Part shown: positions 1 to 8,061 of the stretch, piece after piece
How positions within the stretch are numbered: the stretch's first letter is position 1
Layout of the letters: each line of letters begins with the position of its first letter
Assembly: GCA_016932715.1 (NCBI GenBank)
Contig: JAFGCG010000028.1
Location: forward strand, 1-64,000
Origin: Anaerolineales bacterium
GTDB taxonomy: Bacteria; Chloroflexota; Anaerolineae; Anaerolineales; Villigracilaceae
Direction: 5' to 3'
DNA: 64,000 nucleotides
Translations under genes and position numbers: made by a program
Notes under the pieces: generated by a model
The model's input: the letters and a program-made list of their open reading frames with translations, nothing else
What the model was told of the DNA's origin: nothing
Databases searched by the model: none

Positions 1-195
1 AGTTCACGAAGAAACTCGAATTTCTTTTGGTTTTTCGTGAAAATTCGTGTCCTTCGTGGAAGATTCTCTTATTTCCGATAATGTCTATTAAGTTCTTCGC
101 GTGGAACGAAGCCGTAAGCTCAGGCGAAATGCAATCAGCAAAGACGCTTCGTCTTCGGGTTTTGCCCTCCGCTCAGCACGAAGAAGGAGAACAAT
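1..195. other. Upstream intergenic DNA with TTCACGAAG/CTTCGTG repeat
   Basis: No convincing gene is seen. Bases 3-60 hold copies of a TTCACGAAG / CTTCGTG motif related to the inverted-repeat elements near 32.8 kb and 50.4 kb. The last bases (184-189, AAGGAG) are the ribosome binding site of the gene starting at 196. Confidence 0.5.
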
Positions 196-747
196 ATGAC
201 AACTGCTCCTATTACAAAGAAAAGCATTTTCAATCGCCCGGAGAAACCCTACGTTAATCCATACTTGGGCGGGATGGTGCTGGGAATTGTTTTGTTCCTG
301 GCATTCTTCCTGACAGGCAATGGACTTGGCTCCTCGGGCGCGACCAGTCGCATTGACGCGTTCCTCGTAGATGCGGTTGCGCCTCAACATGTTGATAATA
401 CGCCGTACCTGTTGAAGATGGCAGGCGGGGACAAGAATCCGCTCGATGATTGGATCATCCCGGTATTCTTCGGCGCCCTGGTCGGCGGCTTTACATCCGG
501 CTCGATCTCTGGCAGGACGAAAATCGAAACGACAAAAGGTCCAAATGTTTCGAATCGCACGCGCTGGCTCATGGCGTTTGCAGGCGGCGTGTTATTCCTG
601 TACGGCGCACGCATGGCACGCGGCTGTACCTCGGGACAGGCGCTCACAGGCGGCGCGTCCTTGGCAGCGGGATCGTGGGCAATCATGTTTGCCATCTTTG
701 CAAGCGCCTATGCAGTGGCATATTTTGTTCGCAAGCTATGGAACTAA
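196..747 (+). CDS. YeeE/YedE family membrane protein (sulfur-compound transport)
   Basis: Encodes a 183-residue membrane protein of the YeeE/YedE (DUF395) type, a family linked to uptake of thiosulfate or other sulfur species. A hydrophobic segment at about residues 24-42 is followed by others at about 87-105, 125-140 and 158-178. The family Gly/Cys signature GARMARGCTSGQALTGG is at about residues 135-151; its cysteine is the likely sulfur-handling residue. The start is set by AAGGAG seven bases upstream of ATG 196. The next gene, 10 bases downstream, encodes a second YeeE/YedE protein, so the two probably form a two-part transporter. The exact substrate cannot be told from sequence. Confidence 0.85.
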   Translation: MTTAPITKKSIFNRPEKPYVNPYLGGMVLGIVLFLAFFLTGNGLGSSGATSRIDAFLVDAVAPQHVDNTPYLLKMAGGDKNPLDDWIIPVFFGALVGGFTSGSISGRTKIETTKGPNVSNRTRWLMAFAGGVLFLYGARMARGCTSGQALTGGASLAAGSWAIMFAIFASAYAVAYFVRKLWN

Positions 748-757
748 GGAGGCTGCA

Positions 758-2056
758 ATGAACTTCCCACTCGAAGCGTTTATCGCGGTCAGCGCAGCCA
801 ACCCATGGACGTATGTAGTCTTTGGACTGATCGGCTTCGCCTTTGGCTTCACGCTGGAAATGTCTGGTTTCGGCAACTCCAGAAAGCTTGCCGCACAGTT
901 CTACTTTACCGAAATGACCGTGCTCAAAGTGATGTTCACTGCGATTGTCACGGCAATGGTCCTGCTGTTCGGCGCCGTGGGCCTCGGACTCCTGAACTTC
1001 AACCAGGTCTGGGTCAATCCCACTTATCTCTCCTCAGGAATCCTCGGCGGGCTGATCATGGGCGTGGGATTCATCGTCGGCGGGTTCTGCCCGACCACTT
1101 CACTCGCCGCGGCTTCCACGGGCAAAGTGGATGGAATGTTCTTTGTCCTGGGGGGATTCGTCGGCGCCTTCCTCTTCGGCGAAACCGAAAAATATTTCAC
1201 CCACTGGTACAACAATGCAGGCTACTACGGCCGCCTGACCCTCGATCAGGTATTCCATCTTCCCATCGGGGTTGTAGTACTGCTGGTCGTGTTGATGGCT
1301 CTATTCATGTTCTGGGGTGCGGAACAACTCGAACGCATCTTCGGAAAAAAGGATTTAACCAGGGAGCCAAAACTACGAATCGCTGGAGCGGGTGCGTTGT
1401 TTGTCCTCGCACTGGCAGTGGCTTTGATCGGTACGCCTTCGCTCGAAGAAAAATACAGCAAGCTCACCTTCACCCGAACGGAGACCATCCCACAGGAGAA
1501 CGCCGACCCGATCGTCAACACCGTGACCTATTCCGCGGATGAAATGCTGGAAAATCGTCTGGTGCAGATCACACCGGCAGAGCTATTCAAAACCGTTTAC
1601 AACCAGAACATCAACCTGATCATGCTGGACGTCCGGCCGGAAGCTGAGTACAACCTCTACCATATCAAGGGCGCCCTCAATGTGCCGCTGGATAAACTGC
1701 CGCGCATCATTCCGGACCTGCTGACGGAACCGCCTGCGAACAGCGTTTTCGTGCTGATGAGCAACGACGAGGCCGCCGCGACCAGGGCCTGGAAGCAGCT
1801 CGTCGCTTCGGCAGTCCCGAACGTCTACATCCTCGAAGGCGGGATCAATCACTGGATCGCCTTCTTTGGAGAAGACGAAGACTTCCAATTGGCTTCCTCG
1901 GCTGGCGAGGACCAGCTCGATTACACATTCCCTGCCGCTCTGGGGAGCAGCTACGAATCCTGTGATCCGAATCCTGTTCACTATGAGAACCTTGAATTCG
2001 AAGCGAAGATCAAATTGGAACTGAAGCGTGATAAAAGTGGTGGAGGTTGTGGGTAG
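758..2056 (+). CDS. YeeE/YedE transporter fused to a rhodanese-like domain lacking the catalytic cysteine
   Basis: A 432-residue protein. Residues about 1-215 are a YeeE/YedE membrane domain with the motif GGFCPTTSLAAAS; one more membrane segment follows, then a C-terminal rhodanese fold with LDVRPEAEYNLYHIKGA and the closing EGGINHWIAFFG. In active rhodaneses a cysteine loop sits between these; here the matching segment reads VFVLMSNDEAAATRAW and has no cysteine, so sulfur transfer by the usual mechanism is unlikely. The last residues, GGGCG, provide a cysteine instead. The start at 758 is chosen because AAGGAGG (746-752) precedes it; an in-frame extension upstream would overlap the previous gene. 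Probably cotranscribed with the gene at 196. Confidence 0.85.
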   Translation: MNFPLEAFIAVSAANPWTYVVFGLIGFAFGFTLEMSGFGNSRKLAAQFYFTEMTVLKVMFTAIVTAMVLLFGAVGLGLLNFNQVWVNPTYLSSGILGGLIMGVGFIVGGFCPTTSLAAASTGKVDGMFFVLGGFVGAFLFGETEKYFTHWYNNAGYYGRLTLDQVFHLPIGVVVLLVVLMALFMFWGAEQLERIFGKKDLTREPKLRIAGAGALFVLALAVALIGTPSLEEKYSKLTFTRTETIPQENADPIVNTVTYSADEMLENRLVQITPAELFKTVYNQNINLIMLDVRPEAEYNLYHIKGALNVPLDKLPRIIPDLLTEPPANSVFVLMSNDEAAATRAWKQLVASAVPNVYILEGGINHWIAFFGEDEDFQLASSAGEDQLDYTFPAALGSSYESCDPNPVHYENLEFEAKIKLELKRDKSGGGCG

Positions 2057-2101
2057 TTTGGTAGTTCAGTAGTCTGGCAGTTCAGTGGTTTGACAGTCTG
2101 G
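2054..2101. repeat. Six-unit octanucleotide tandem repeat beginning at a stop codon
   Basis: Six 8-base units, loosely TAGTTCAG / CAGTCTGG, run from the TAG stop of the rhodanese-fusion gene. Units vary at a few positions but keep the 8-base period. It lies directly before the terminator hairpin. Confidence 0.6.
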
Positions 2102-2107
2102 CAATGA

Positions 2108-2150
2108 GAAGTCCTCACAAGATCAGCTCGTGAGGACTTCTTCTTTCTTC
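2108..2150 (+). terminator. Intrinsic terminator (convergent genes)
   Basis: Perfect 11-bp stem GAAGTCCTCAC (2108-2118) with GTGAGGACTTC (2130-2140), followed by a pyrimidine/T-rich stretch. It separates the YeeE/YedE pair from the convergent cyclophilin gene. Confidence 0.75.
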
Positions 2151-2169
2151 TTTCGTTTTTCTTCTCACC

Positions 2170-3105
2170 CTACTGTTCTGCAATCGTGATCGTCTCGATC
2201 GCATCGCCCTGAAAATCCGGATTCCCCTGTGGGTCGCGGCGTGTGATGCCATTGACTACATCCATCCCGCTAATAACCTGTCCAAAGATGGTATAGCCGC
2301 CGTTCAACTGAGGTGTCGGACCGAAAGTAATGAAAAACTGGCTGCCGTTGGTCGGTGTCCTGGCGCCCTGATTTGCCATTGCCACTACACCGGGTTTATC
2401 GAACGTCAGGTCACTTTCTTCATATTCGAAATAATAGCCCGGTCCCCCCGTGCCTGTACCCGTTGGGTCGCCGCCCTGCGCCATGAAACCCTCCAGCACA
2501 CGGTGGAACGTCACACCATCGAAATAGCCATCGCGCGCCAGAAAGACAAAACTGTTTACAGTTTTGGGAGCCTTATCCGGAAAAAGCTCCACGACGAACT
2601 CCCCACCTTTTTCCATTTTGAATGTGGCAAAATAGTTCTTGTTCACATCGATTGTCATCGGGGGAGGAGCGTCATATCGATAGGAATCCGCAGGAGCATC
2701 CACTGCTTCCGGGGCTTTTTCCGGCCACATAAACCAGATAACCGCTATCACGACCAGTCCCAAAACGGCTGCTCCTACGATTTGAATCGTCCGTTCATTC
2801 CGTTTTTGCTGACGGGCGCGTTCCCGAGCCTCGACCTTCTTTTTGCTTGCCATTTCTTCCTTCTCCTTTGTATCGTCTTCAGCTTCGTTAAAAGCCTTCA
2901 GCAGATTGCGTGCTCGCTTGAGACTCTCTTTTGGAACATAGATTTTAACGGGCGCGAACGAAGTTGTGTGAGATACATGGGAAACAGCGTCTTGAACAAG
3001 GACAACGTCGATCTCCTCAGCCCTTAAGAAGTTTTCGATGATATCAGCCTTCCAGCGGCCAAGTACCTCGGTCAGCATGGCATACCGCATTTGATCCATA
3101 TTCAC
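2170..3105 (-). CDS. Membrane-anchored cyclophilin-type peptidyl-prolyl isomerase with N-terminal DUF2007 domain
   Basis: A 311-residue protein. Residues 1-75 match the DUF2007 domain also encoded alone at 4047-4283. A charged linker, a single membrane helix (QIVGAAVLGLVVIAVIWFMW, about 107-126) and a cyclophilin domain (about 155-310) follow. Cyclophilin hallmarks are FHRV, QGGDPTGTGTGG and NGSQFFI, so proline isomerisation outside the membrane is expected. An ATG at 2853 (Met85) is preceded by a good site, AAAGGAG nine bases upstream, and starts with MASKKKVEARERARQQKR, a typical start for the anchored cyclophilin alone. The gene may therefore yield two products; full length is given because the frame is open throughout. 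Confidence 0.85.
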   Translation of the reverse strand: MNMDQMRYAMLTEVLGRWKADIIENFLRAEEIDVVLVQDAVSHVSHTTSFAPVKIYVPKESLKRARNLLKAFNEAEDDTKEKEEMASKKKVEARERARQQKRNERTIQIVGAAVLGLVVIAVIWFMWPEKAPEAVDAPADSYRYDAPPPMTIDVNKNYFATFKMEKGGEFVVELFPDKAPKTVNSFVFLARDGYFDGVTFHRVLEGFMAQGGDPTGTGTGGPGYYFEYEESDLTFDKPGVVAMANQGARTPTNGSQFFITFGPTPQLNGGYTIFGQVISGMDVVNGITRRDPQGNPDFQGDAIETITIAEQ

Positions 3106-3190
3106 GCTCCTCGCGCGCTCCGATCTCCTGCCAATGATACTTCATTGGAAAGTAGTCAATCGTCACTAGATTCGGATTACTTCCTTCCAA

Positions 3191-3218
3191 TTCTGACGTG
3201 CTGATAACCGAATATAAT
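3191..3218 (+). promoter_or_regulatory. Promoter of ywiC-like operon, nearly leaderless
   Basis: TTCTGA (3191-3196), 16-base spacer and a perfect TATAAT (3213-3218). The expected transcription start lies at about 3225, one base before ATG 3226. GGAG abuts the ATG and is too close to act as a normal ribosome binding site, so the mRNA is probably leaderless. Confidence 0.6.
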
Positions 3219-3225
3219 CACGGAG

Positions 3226-4047
3226 ATGGCTCACACATATTTCCGTAAACAGATCTTCCTGCCTCAGGATCACGGCTCATGGGTATTTATTTTGAGCCCG
3301 CTGCTCGTCGGTCTCTTTGCAGGCGGGAGGTTTACATTTGCCTCTCTCAGCCTGGTCATTGCCGCCATGGCTGCCTTCCTGCTCCGCCAGCCAGTGGCGA
3401 TGGCGGTCAAAGCCTATTCGGGTCGCCGCGCCAAAAGCGACCTGCCCGCGGCGCGCTTTTGGATCGTTGTGTATGGGACCTTCATTCTCGCTGCGCTAAC
3501 CGGATTAATCCTGATGGGTTTTGGTTACCTCTTTTTCCTCGCCGTTCCCGCGGCACCTGTCTTTGCCTGGCATTTGTGGCTGGTCAGCAAACGCGAAGAA
3601 CGCAGGCAGGTCAATGTGGAGCTGATTGCAACGGGCGTCCTGTCTCTGGCGGCGCCGGCTGCCTATTGGGTTGGGATCGGCCGGTATGACGCCGCCGGCT
3701 GGTGGCTGTGGGTCCTGGTCTGGCTGCAGACCGCCGCGAGCATCGTCTACGCGTATCTGCGGCTCGGGCAGCGGGAACAGGCACAGGTCGCCGCGCGCCG
3801 CGAATTGTGGAAGACGGGACTGCGTGCCTTCGCGTACACGACCTTCAACCTTGCCGCGGTGCTTATGCTCGGGCTGATCTCTGTTTTGCCGCGCTTGCTC
3901 TTCCTCCCATACTTGATACAATGGAGCGAGACCCTGTGGGGCATCTTCCATCCCGCCATCAAATGGAAACCCACGCGGATCGGCATCCGCCAATTGATCG
4001 TCAGCACGTTGTGGACGATGACCTTCATCGTCACGTGGAGGCTGTAA
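3226..4047 (+). CDS. YwiC-like integral membrane protein
   Basis: A 273-residue polytopic protein. The N-terminal motif LPQDHGSWVFILSPLLVG (residues 12-29) matches the P.(E/D)HG(A/S)W signature of the YwiC-like family, followed by about seven to eight hydrophobic helices. In Bacillus the prototype neighbours nitrate-respiration regulators, but its biochemical role is unknown. Here it heads a run with DUF2007, a DsrE/YedF-like protein and a cytochrome b/Rieske pair, consistent with a link to respiration. Its stop overlaps the next start (TAATG). Confidence 0.8.
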   Translation: MAHTYFRKQIFLPQDHGSWVFILSPLLVGLFAGGRFTFASLSLVIAAMAAFLLRQPVAMAVKAYSGRRAKSDLPAARFWIVVYGTFILAALTGLILMGFGYLFFLAVPAAPVFAWHLWLVSKREERRQVNVELIATGVLSLAAPAAYWVGIGRYDAAGWWLWVLVWLQTAASIVYAYLRLGQREQAQVAARRELWKTGLRAFAYTTFNLAAVLMLGLISVLPRLLFLPYLIQWSETLWGIFHPAIKWKPTRIGIRQLIVSTLWTMTFIVTWRL

Positions 4048-4283
4048 TGGACGAAATGAAATGGGAATTACTCACGGAAGTACAGGGACGCCTGGAAGCC
4101 GAGTTCATCAAGAGCTACCTCGGGTCGCAAGGTATCGACATCGAACTGTTTCAGGAATCCGTTGGACATCACATTTACCCGGTCACGGTGGACGGCTTGG
4201 GGCGTGTGCAGCTGTTCGTTTCGAAAGCGCAAGCCAAGGAAGCGCACCGGCTTCTGGATGAATACAATCAGGCTCAGGAGTGA
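4047..4283 (+). CDS. Small DUF2007 domain protein
   Basis: A 78-residue soluble protein similar throughout to the N-terminal domain of the cyclophilin at 2170-3105: both share a WxxLTEVxGRxxAxxIxxxLxxxxIDxxLxQ pattern and a later (V/I)K/QLxVxK segment. DUF2007 is described as a putative signal-transducing domain of unknown ligand. The start overlaps the ywiC-like stop codon, and GGAGG lies just upstream, implying translational coupling. Confidence 0.8.
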   Translation: MDEMKWELLTEVQGRLEAEFIKSYLGSQGIDIELFQESVGHHIYPVTVDGLGRVQLFVSKAQAKEAHRLLDEYNQAQE

Positions 4284-4285
4284 AC

Positions 4286-4624
4286 GTGAAGAATACTGTT
4301 ATCCTGGTAACGAATAACGGCCTGGGGAATGCTGACGAAAAATTGCAGCAATTATTGTTCACCAAATATCTTGAACTGTTGTTACACAATGAAGACCTGC
4401 CTGCCGCGTTATGTTTTTATACCGAGGGTGTGAAATTGGTCTGCGAAGGCTCGCCGGTCATCGAATCCCTGCACAGCCTGGAAAACAAAGGTGTGCATCT
4501 GATCGTTTGCTCCACATGTTTGAATTACTTCAACCTGACAGAAAAACTGCAAGCGGGAATCGTCGGAGGGATGGGAGACATCCTCGAAGCGCAAATGAAA
4601 GCAGAAAAGGCGATCACGATTTAG
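4286..4624 (+). CDS. DsrE/YedF-like sulfur/selenium-metabolism protein
   Basis: A protein of 112 residues resembling the C-terminal DsrE-like domain of YedF, a sulfurtransferase-like protein of selenium metabolism. Conserved family segments visible are VILVTNNGLGNADEKLQ, GVKLVCEGSPVIESL and IVCSTCLNYFNL; the cysteines in the last segment are candidates for persulfide or selenide binding. I prefer GTG 4286 over GTG 4280, because 4280 would overlap its own AGGAG site, whereas 4286 lies five bases downstream of it. The TusA-like half of a full YedF is absent here; a stand-alone TusA-like protein is encoded at 56572. Confidence 0.75.
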   Translation: MKNTVILVTNNGLGNADEKLQQLLFTKYLELLLHNEDLPAALCFYTEGVKLVCEGSPVIESLHSLENKGVHLIVCSTCLNYFNLTEKLQAGIVGGMGDILEAQMKAEKAITI

Positions 4625-4626
4625 AT

Positions 4627-6396
4627 ATGTCTCTCACATCGAAACATAAACGCTATTTCTCTCGAGACTATTTACTCGCAATTTCCATCCTTACCTTCCT
4701 GTTGATAGCGGGCCTGCTTGCTCCGCTCCGCGCGCAAGCCTCTCATCAGGTTCAATCCACTGTCACGCCGCCTGCGCAGCCTACTCCGACATTCGACCCG
4801 CAAAGATTGGAAAAGCCTGTCATTGCTTCAGACCATTCCGAGCAATTGAAAAAGGGCGCGCTGATCTACTGGGGCGTCTGCATGGCTTGTCACGGTGATC
4901 GCGGGCAGGGACTCAGCGAGGAATGGCGCGCTGCCTACGGCCAGGACAGCGACTGCTGGCAATCAGGCTGCCATGGACCTGATTACCCGCCCGAAAGTTT
5001 TCTCATCCCAAAAGACCCGGTCATTCCCGCCGTGGCAGGGGCAGGAGCACTTGCACGCTTCAGGAACGCCCAGGAAGTGCACGATTTCATCCTTGCGGAC
5101 ATGCCGTGGTGGGACCCGGGTCAACTCACAGATGAAAAGGCCTGGCAGGTGACTTCCTATATTTTGAGCCTACGCAAAGTTATGCCGAAAGCATTCGAGC
5201 TGACAGACACCAACGCTTCCGCCATTCGGACGCAGTCCGCAGTGCCGCAGCCAGGCGATGACCATCCCGCTGTACTTGCGCTGACCGGGATCCTGGCGCT
5301 TGCCGCCATCGGCATGATCGCACAAGACCTGCAGAAGAACAAACTCAGGCTGGTGGAACGACCAAATTTCTTCCATCATTTGCATCCACCGACGATCCCC
5401 GCGCTCCAGGCGCGTCTGCGATACACACTTGGAGCGGGCGGCCTGGCTGTCTTCCTGTGCCTGATCCTGCTGGTCACCGGCATACTGGAAATGTACTATT
5501 ACATTCCCACACCGGAACACGCAGCCGTTTCCGTGGAAGTCATTACGTCACTCGTGCCGTTTGGGGCACTGACCCGCAACCTGCACTTCTGGTCTGCGCA
5601 GGCACTGATGATCGTGGCGGGCATTCACCTCCTGCGCGTGATCCTGACCGGAGCCTACGCACGCCATCGCAGGCTGAATTACCTGATTGGCTTGGGGATG
5701 CTGCTGCTGGTCGGACTATTGGATTTCACCGGCTATGTCCTGCGCTGGGATGAAGGCATCCGCTGGGCGCTGGTCGTCGGCACGAACCTGCTCAAGACCG
5801 TTCCATGGATCGGGGACATGCTCTACCGGCTCACGGTGGGAGGTCCCGAACCGTCACTATCGTCTGTGGAACGGTTCTATACCTGGCATATCTTCGTGCT
5901 GACCCTGCTCATGATCGTCCTGGGCGCATGGCACATCTTTCGCGTCCGGCGGGATGGAGGTGTCGCCGTTCCGCCTCCCGCTGAACGCAAAGACAACGCG
6001 CGCCTCTCCCGCTTTGATCTCGTGCGGCGGGAAGTGCTGGTCATGCTCCTTGCGGGCGTTGTCCTGCTTTTTGTTTCCGCGTTTTTCCCCGCGCCGATCG
6101 AACGCCCCATGACAGAAACCATGATCGACATCGAGAACACGCGCGCGCCCTGGTTCTTCCTGTGGGTGCAGCAGCTGCTCAGATTTGGCGATCCCTTTCT
6201 TTGGGGAGTGGTCCTGCCAATAGCATTGCTGGCAGGACTCGCGGCTCTGCCCTACTTGCTTCCCCAGGCGAGTGATCACGAATTAGGTCAATGGTTTCCG
6301 CGTGGAAACCGCGTTGCCCAAATCCTTATGATTATCATTACGCTGATCCTGCTCATTTTGACAATCATATTCATCATCCCGACCACTCAATTATGA
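4627..6396 (+). CDS. Cytochrome c - cytochrome b6-like fusion protein (Rieske/cytochrome b complex)
   Basis: A 589-residue fusion. It has an N-terminal membrane/signal segment (about 14-36), an extracytoplasmic cytochrome c domain with CMACH (85-89), and a second cysteine pair C110-x4-C115-H116 that fits a rare CX4CH haem motif. A membrane helix and a cytochrome b domain follow. Two histidine pairs are visible: HFWSAQALMIVAGIH with 13 residues between the histidines, and HIFVLTLLMIVLGAWH with 14. The 13/14 spacing is that of cytochrome b6 rather than bc1. With the following Rieske protein it would form a quinol-oxidising complex passing electrons to the fused cytochrome c. The start at 4627 avoids overlap with the preceding gene; no strong ribosome binding site was seen. 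Confidence 0.85.
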   Translation: MSLTSKHKRYFSRDYLLAISILTFLLIAGLLAPLRAQASHQVQSTVTPPAQPTPTFDPQRLEKPVIASDHSEQLKKGALIYWGVCMACHGDRGQGLSEEWRAAYGQDSDCWQSGCHGPDYPPESFLIPKDPVIPAVAGAGALARFRNAQEVHDFILADMPWWDPGQLTDEKAWQVTSYILSLRKVMPKAFELTDTNASAIRTQSAVPQPGDDHPAVLALTGILALAAIGMIAQDLQKNKLRLVERPNFFHHLHPPTIPALQARLRYTLGAGGLAVFLCLILLVTGILEMYYYIPTPEHAAVSVEVITSLVPFGALTRNLHFWSAQALMIVAGIHLLRVILTGAYARHRRLNYLIGLGMLLLVGLLDFTGYVLRWDEGIRWALVVGTNLLKTVPWIGDMLYRLTVGGPEPSLSSVERFYTWHIFVLTLLMIVLGAWHIFRVRRDGGVAVPPPAERKDNARLSRFDLVRREVLVMLLAGVVLLFVSAFFPAPIERPMTETMIDIENTRAPWFFLWVQQLLRFGDPFLWGVVLPIALLAGLAALPYLLPQASDHELGQWFPRGNRVAQILMIIITLILLILTIIFIIPTTQL

Positions 6397-6809
6397 AAAA
6401 CCTGTCCCGCCGCAATTTTCTAAGATTATCCACCAATTCCCTTCTGGCTCTCGCGAGCGCGCTTGGCATCGGCGGATTGATCCGCTATTTGAGCTACCAG
6501 TTTGACCCCGCGCCATCCAGCGAGTTCGATATTGGTCCGGCAAGTGACTATCCTCTCAACAGCCGCACTGTCATCCCTCATATTCCTGCGATCATCGTTC
6601 ACGACAAGAAGGGCTTGCACGCCCTGAGTCTGAAATGCACTCATCTGGGCTGTACGGTCGAACAGCGTAACTTCGGGTTTGAATGTCCCTGCCATAGTTC
6701 ACGATACGACATGGATGGCGCGGTATTGAAGGGACCCGCCGCTGCCAATCTGCGCCAGCTGCGGGTGACAGAATCGGAGGACGGGAATTTACACGTCTTT
6801 ACCACGTAA
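6393..6809 (+). CDS. Rieske [2Fe-2S] protein with Tat-type signal
   Basis: A 138-residue iron-sulfur subunit. SRRNFLRL at residues 5-12 is a twin-arginine export signal and anchor. The cluster ligands are C82-T-H84 (CTHLGC) and C98-P-C100-H101 (CPCHSS), the classic two-box Rieske pattern. The ATG overlaps the TGA of the cytochrome b gene (ATGA), so the two subunits are translationally coupled and should form one complex on the outer face of the membrane. Confidence 0.92.
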   Translation: MKNLSRRNFLRLSTNSLLALASALGIGGLIRYLSYQFDPAPSSEFDIGPASDYPLNSRTVIPHIPAIIVHDKKGLHALSLKCTHLGCTVEQRNFGFECPCHSSRYDMDGAVLKGPAAANLRQLRVTESEDGNLHVFTT

Positions 6810-6851
6810 GCAGGATATACTGTAGTCAATTCGCAAAAGGAGCGAGAGAGG

Positions 6852-8003
6852 ATGAATTTCGATTTAACGGAAGAACAAAGGGTTTGGCAAAAGACCGTTC
6901 ATGATTTCGTCGCCAAAGAAGTCCAGCCAAAAGCGCATGAAGTGGATGTGACCAGCGAGTTCAATTGGACTGCCGCGCGCAGGATGGGTCCGCTTGGACT
7001 GCTCGGCTTGAATATCCCCGAAGAGTACGGCGGCGCGGGCGTGGACGCGATCAGTGCGGCGATCGCCCTCGAAGAGATTGGCTGGGGCTGCGGTTCGACC
7101 GCCCTGGCAATTGCCGCGCATAATGGGCTGGGGACAACACCGATCGTTTTGTACGGAAATGAAGAACTTAAACAGAAGTGGTTACCGCTTGTCGCCAGCG
7201 GAAAGAACAAACTCGCCGCCCTCGCGCTCACGGAGCCGGGAGCGGGTTCCGATTTACAGGGCGGGGTCACGACCAAAGCCGTCAAAAACGGGAACGAGTG
7301 GCGCATCAACGGCGCCAAGATGTGGTGTACGAACGCCTCTATTGCCGAATATATCATCACCCTCGTTCGCACCGACCCTGCGGGCGGGTCGCGTTCATTG
7401 AGCCAGATCCTCGTCCCGACCGACACGCCCGGGCTGACGATTGGTCCAGCCGAAAAGAAGATGGGCTTGCACGGCTCACCCACGCATGCGGTGACGTACG
7501 CAGAGGTTTGCGTCCCGCTGGAAAACCTGATCGGCGAAGAGGGGAAAGGCTTGCAGCAGACGCTGGCAACCCTCGATGGCGGGCGGATCGGCATCGGCGC
7601 GATCTCCATCGGGCTGGCGCAAGCCGCGTTCGAGTACGCGGTCGGCTACGCGCGCGCGCGCAAAACGTTCGGCAAAGCCATCGCGGAACAGCAAGCCGTC
7701 CAATGGATGCTGGCAGACGCCGCGACCGAGATCGAAATCGCGCGCAACCTGCTCTACAAAGCCGCCTGGCTCAAAGAACAGGGACGCAACTACAACAAAG
7801 AAGCTGCCATGGCGAAAATGTTCGCCACCGAAATGGCGGAACGCGTCTGCCGGAACGCGATCCAGATCCACGGCGGATACGGCTACTCGAGTGAATATCC
7901 AGTCGAACGCATTTACCGCGACGCGCGCCTGATGACCATCGGCGAAGGGACCAGCGAGATCCAAAGGCTGGTGATCGCCCGGCATGTGCTGGCAATGGAG
8001 TGA
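6852..8003 (+). CDS. Acyl-CoA dehydrogenase
   Basis: A 383-residue flavoprotein of the short/medium-chain acyl-CoA dehydrogenase family, which forms the 2,3-enoyl-CoA in fatty-acid or branched-chain acyl oxidation. FAD/substrate motifs are ALTEPGAGSD (about 126-135) and the C-terminal QIHGGYGYSSEYPVERIYRD. The catalytic base is the glutamate of GEGTSEIQ near residue 366. AAAGGAG lies 10 bases upstream of ATG. It follows the Rieske gene by 42 bases and may share its transcript. The chain-length preference is not evident. Confidence 0.92.
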   Translation: MNFDLTEEQRVWQKTVHDFVAKEVQPKAHEVDVTSEFNWTAARRMGPLGLLGLNIPEEYGGAGVDAISAAIALEEIGWGCGSTALAIAAHNGLGTTPIVLYGNEELKQKWLPLVASGKNKLAALALTEPGAGSDLQGGVTTKAVKNGNEWRINGAKMWCTNASIAEYIITLVRTDPAGGSRSLSQILVPTDTPGLTIGPAEKKMGLHGSPTHAVTYAEVCVPLENLIGEEGKGLQQTLATLDGGRIGIGAISIGLAQAAFEYAVGYARARKTFGKAIAEQQAVQWMLADAATEIEIARNLLYKAAWLKEQGRNYNKEAAMAKMFATEMAERVCRNAIQIHGGYGYSSEYPVERIYRDARLMTIGEGTSEIQRLVIARHVLAME

Positions 8004-8011
8004 AATAAAAA

Positions 8012-8038
8012 TGCGACTGCATCAGCAGTCGCAGTTTT
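8012..8038 (+). terminator. Intrinsic terminator after acyl-CoA dehydrogenase
   Basis: Nine-bp stem TGCGACTGC / GCAGTCGCA (8012-8020 with 8025-8033), four-base loop, then GTTTT. Confidence 0.8.
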
Positions 8039-8061
8039 GATTCTATCCGTTACTCTTTTTC

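Noticed and set aside
27-257. Open frame at the window start, plus strand
   Set aside because: It overlaps the well-supported YeeE/YedE start in another frame, has no recognisable domain and runs through repeat-like DNA.
446-757. N-terminal extension of the rhodanese-fusion gene
   Set aside because: It would overlap the preceding gene almost entirely; the ribosome binding site at 746-752 supports the start at 758.
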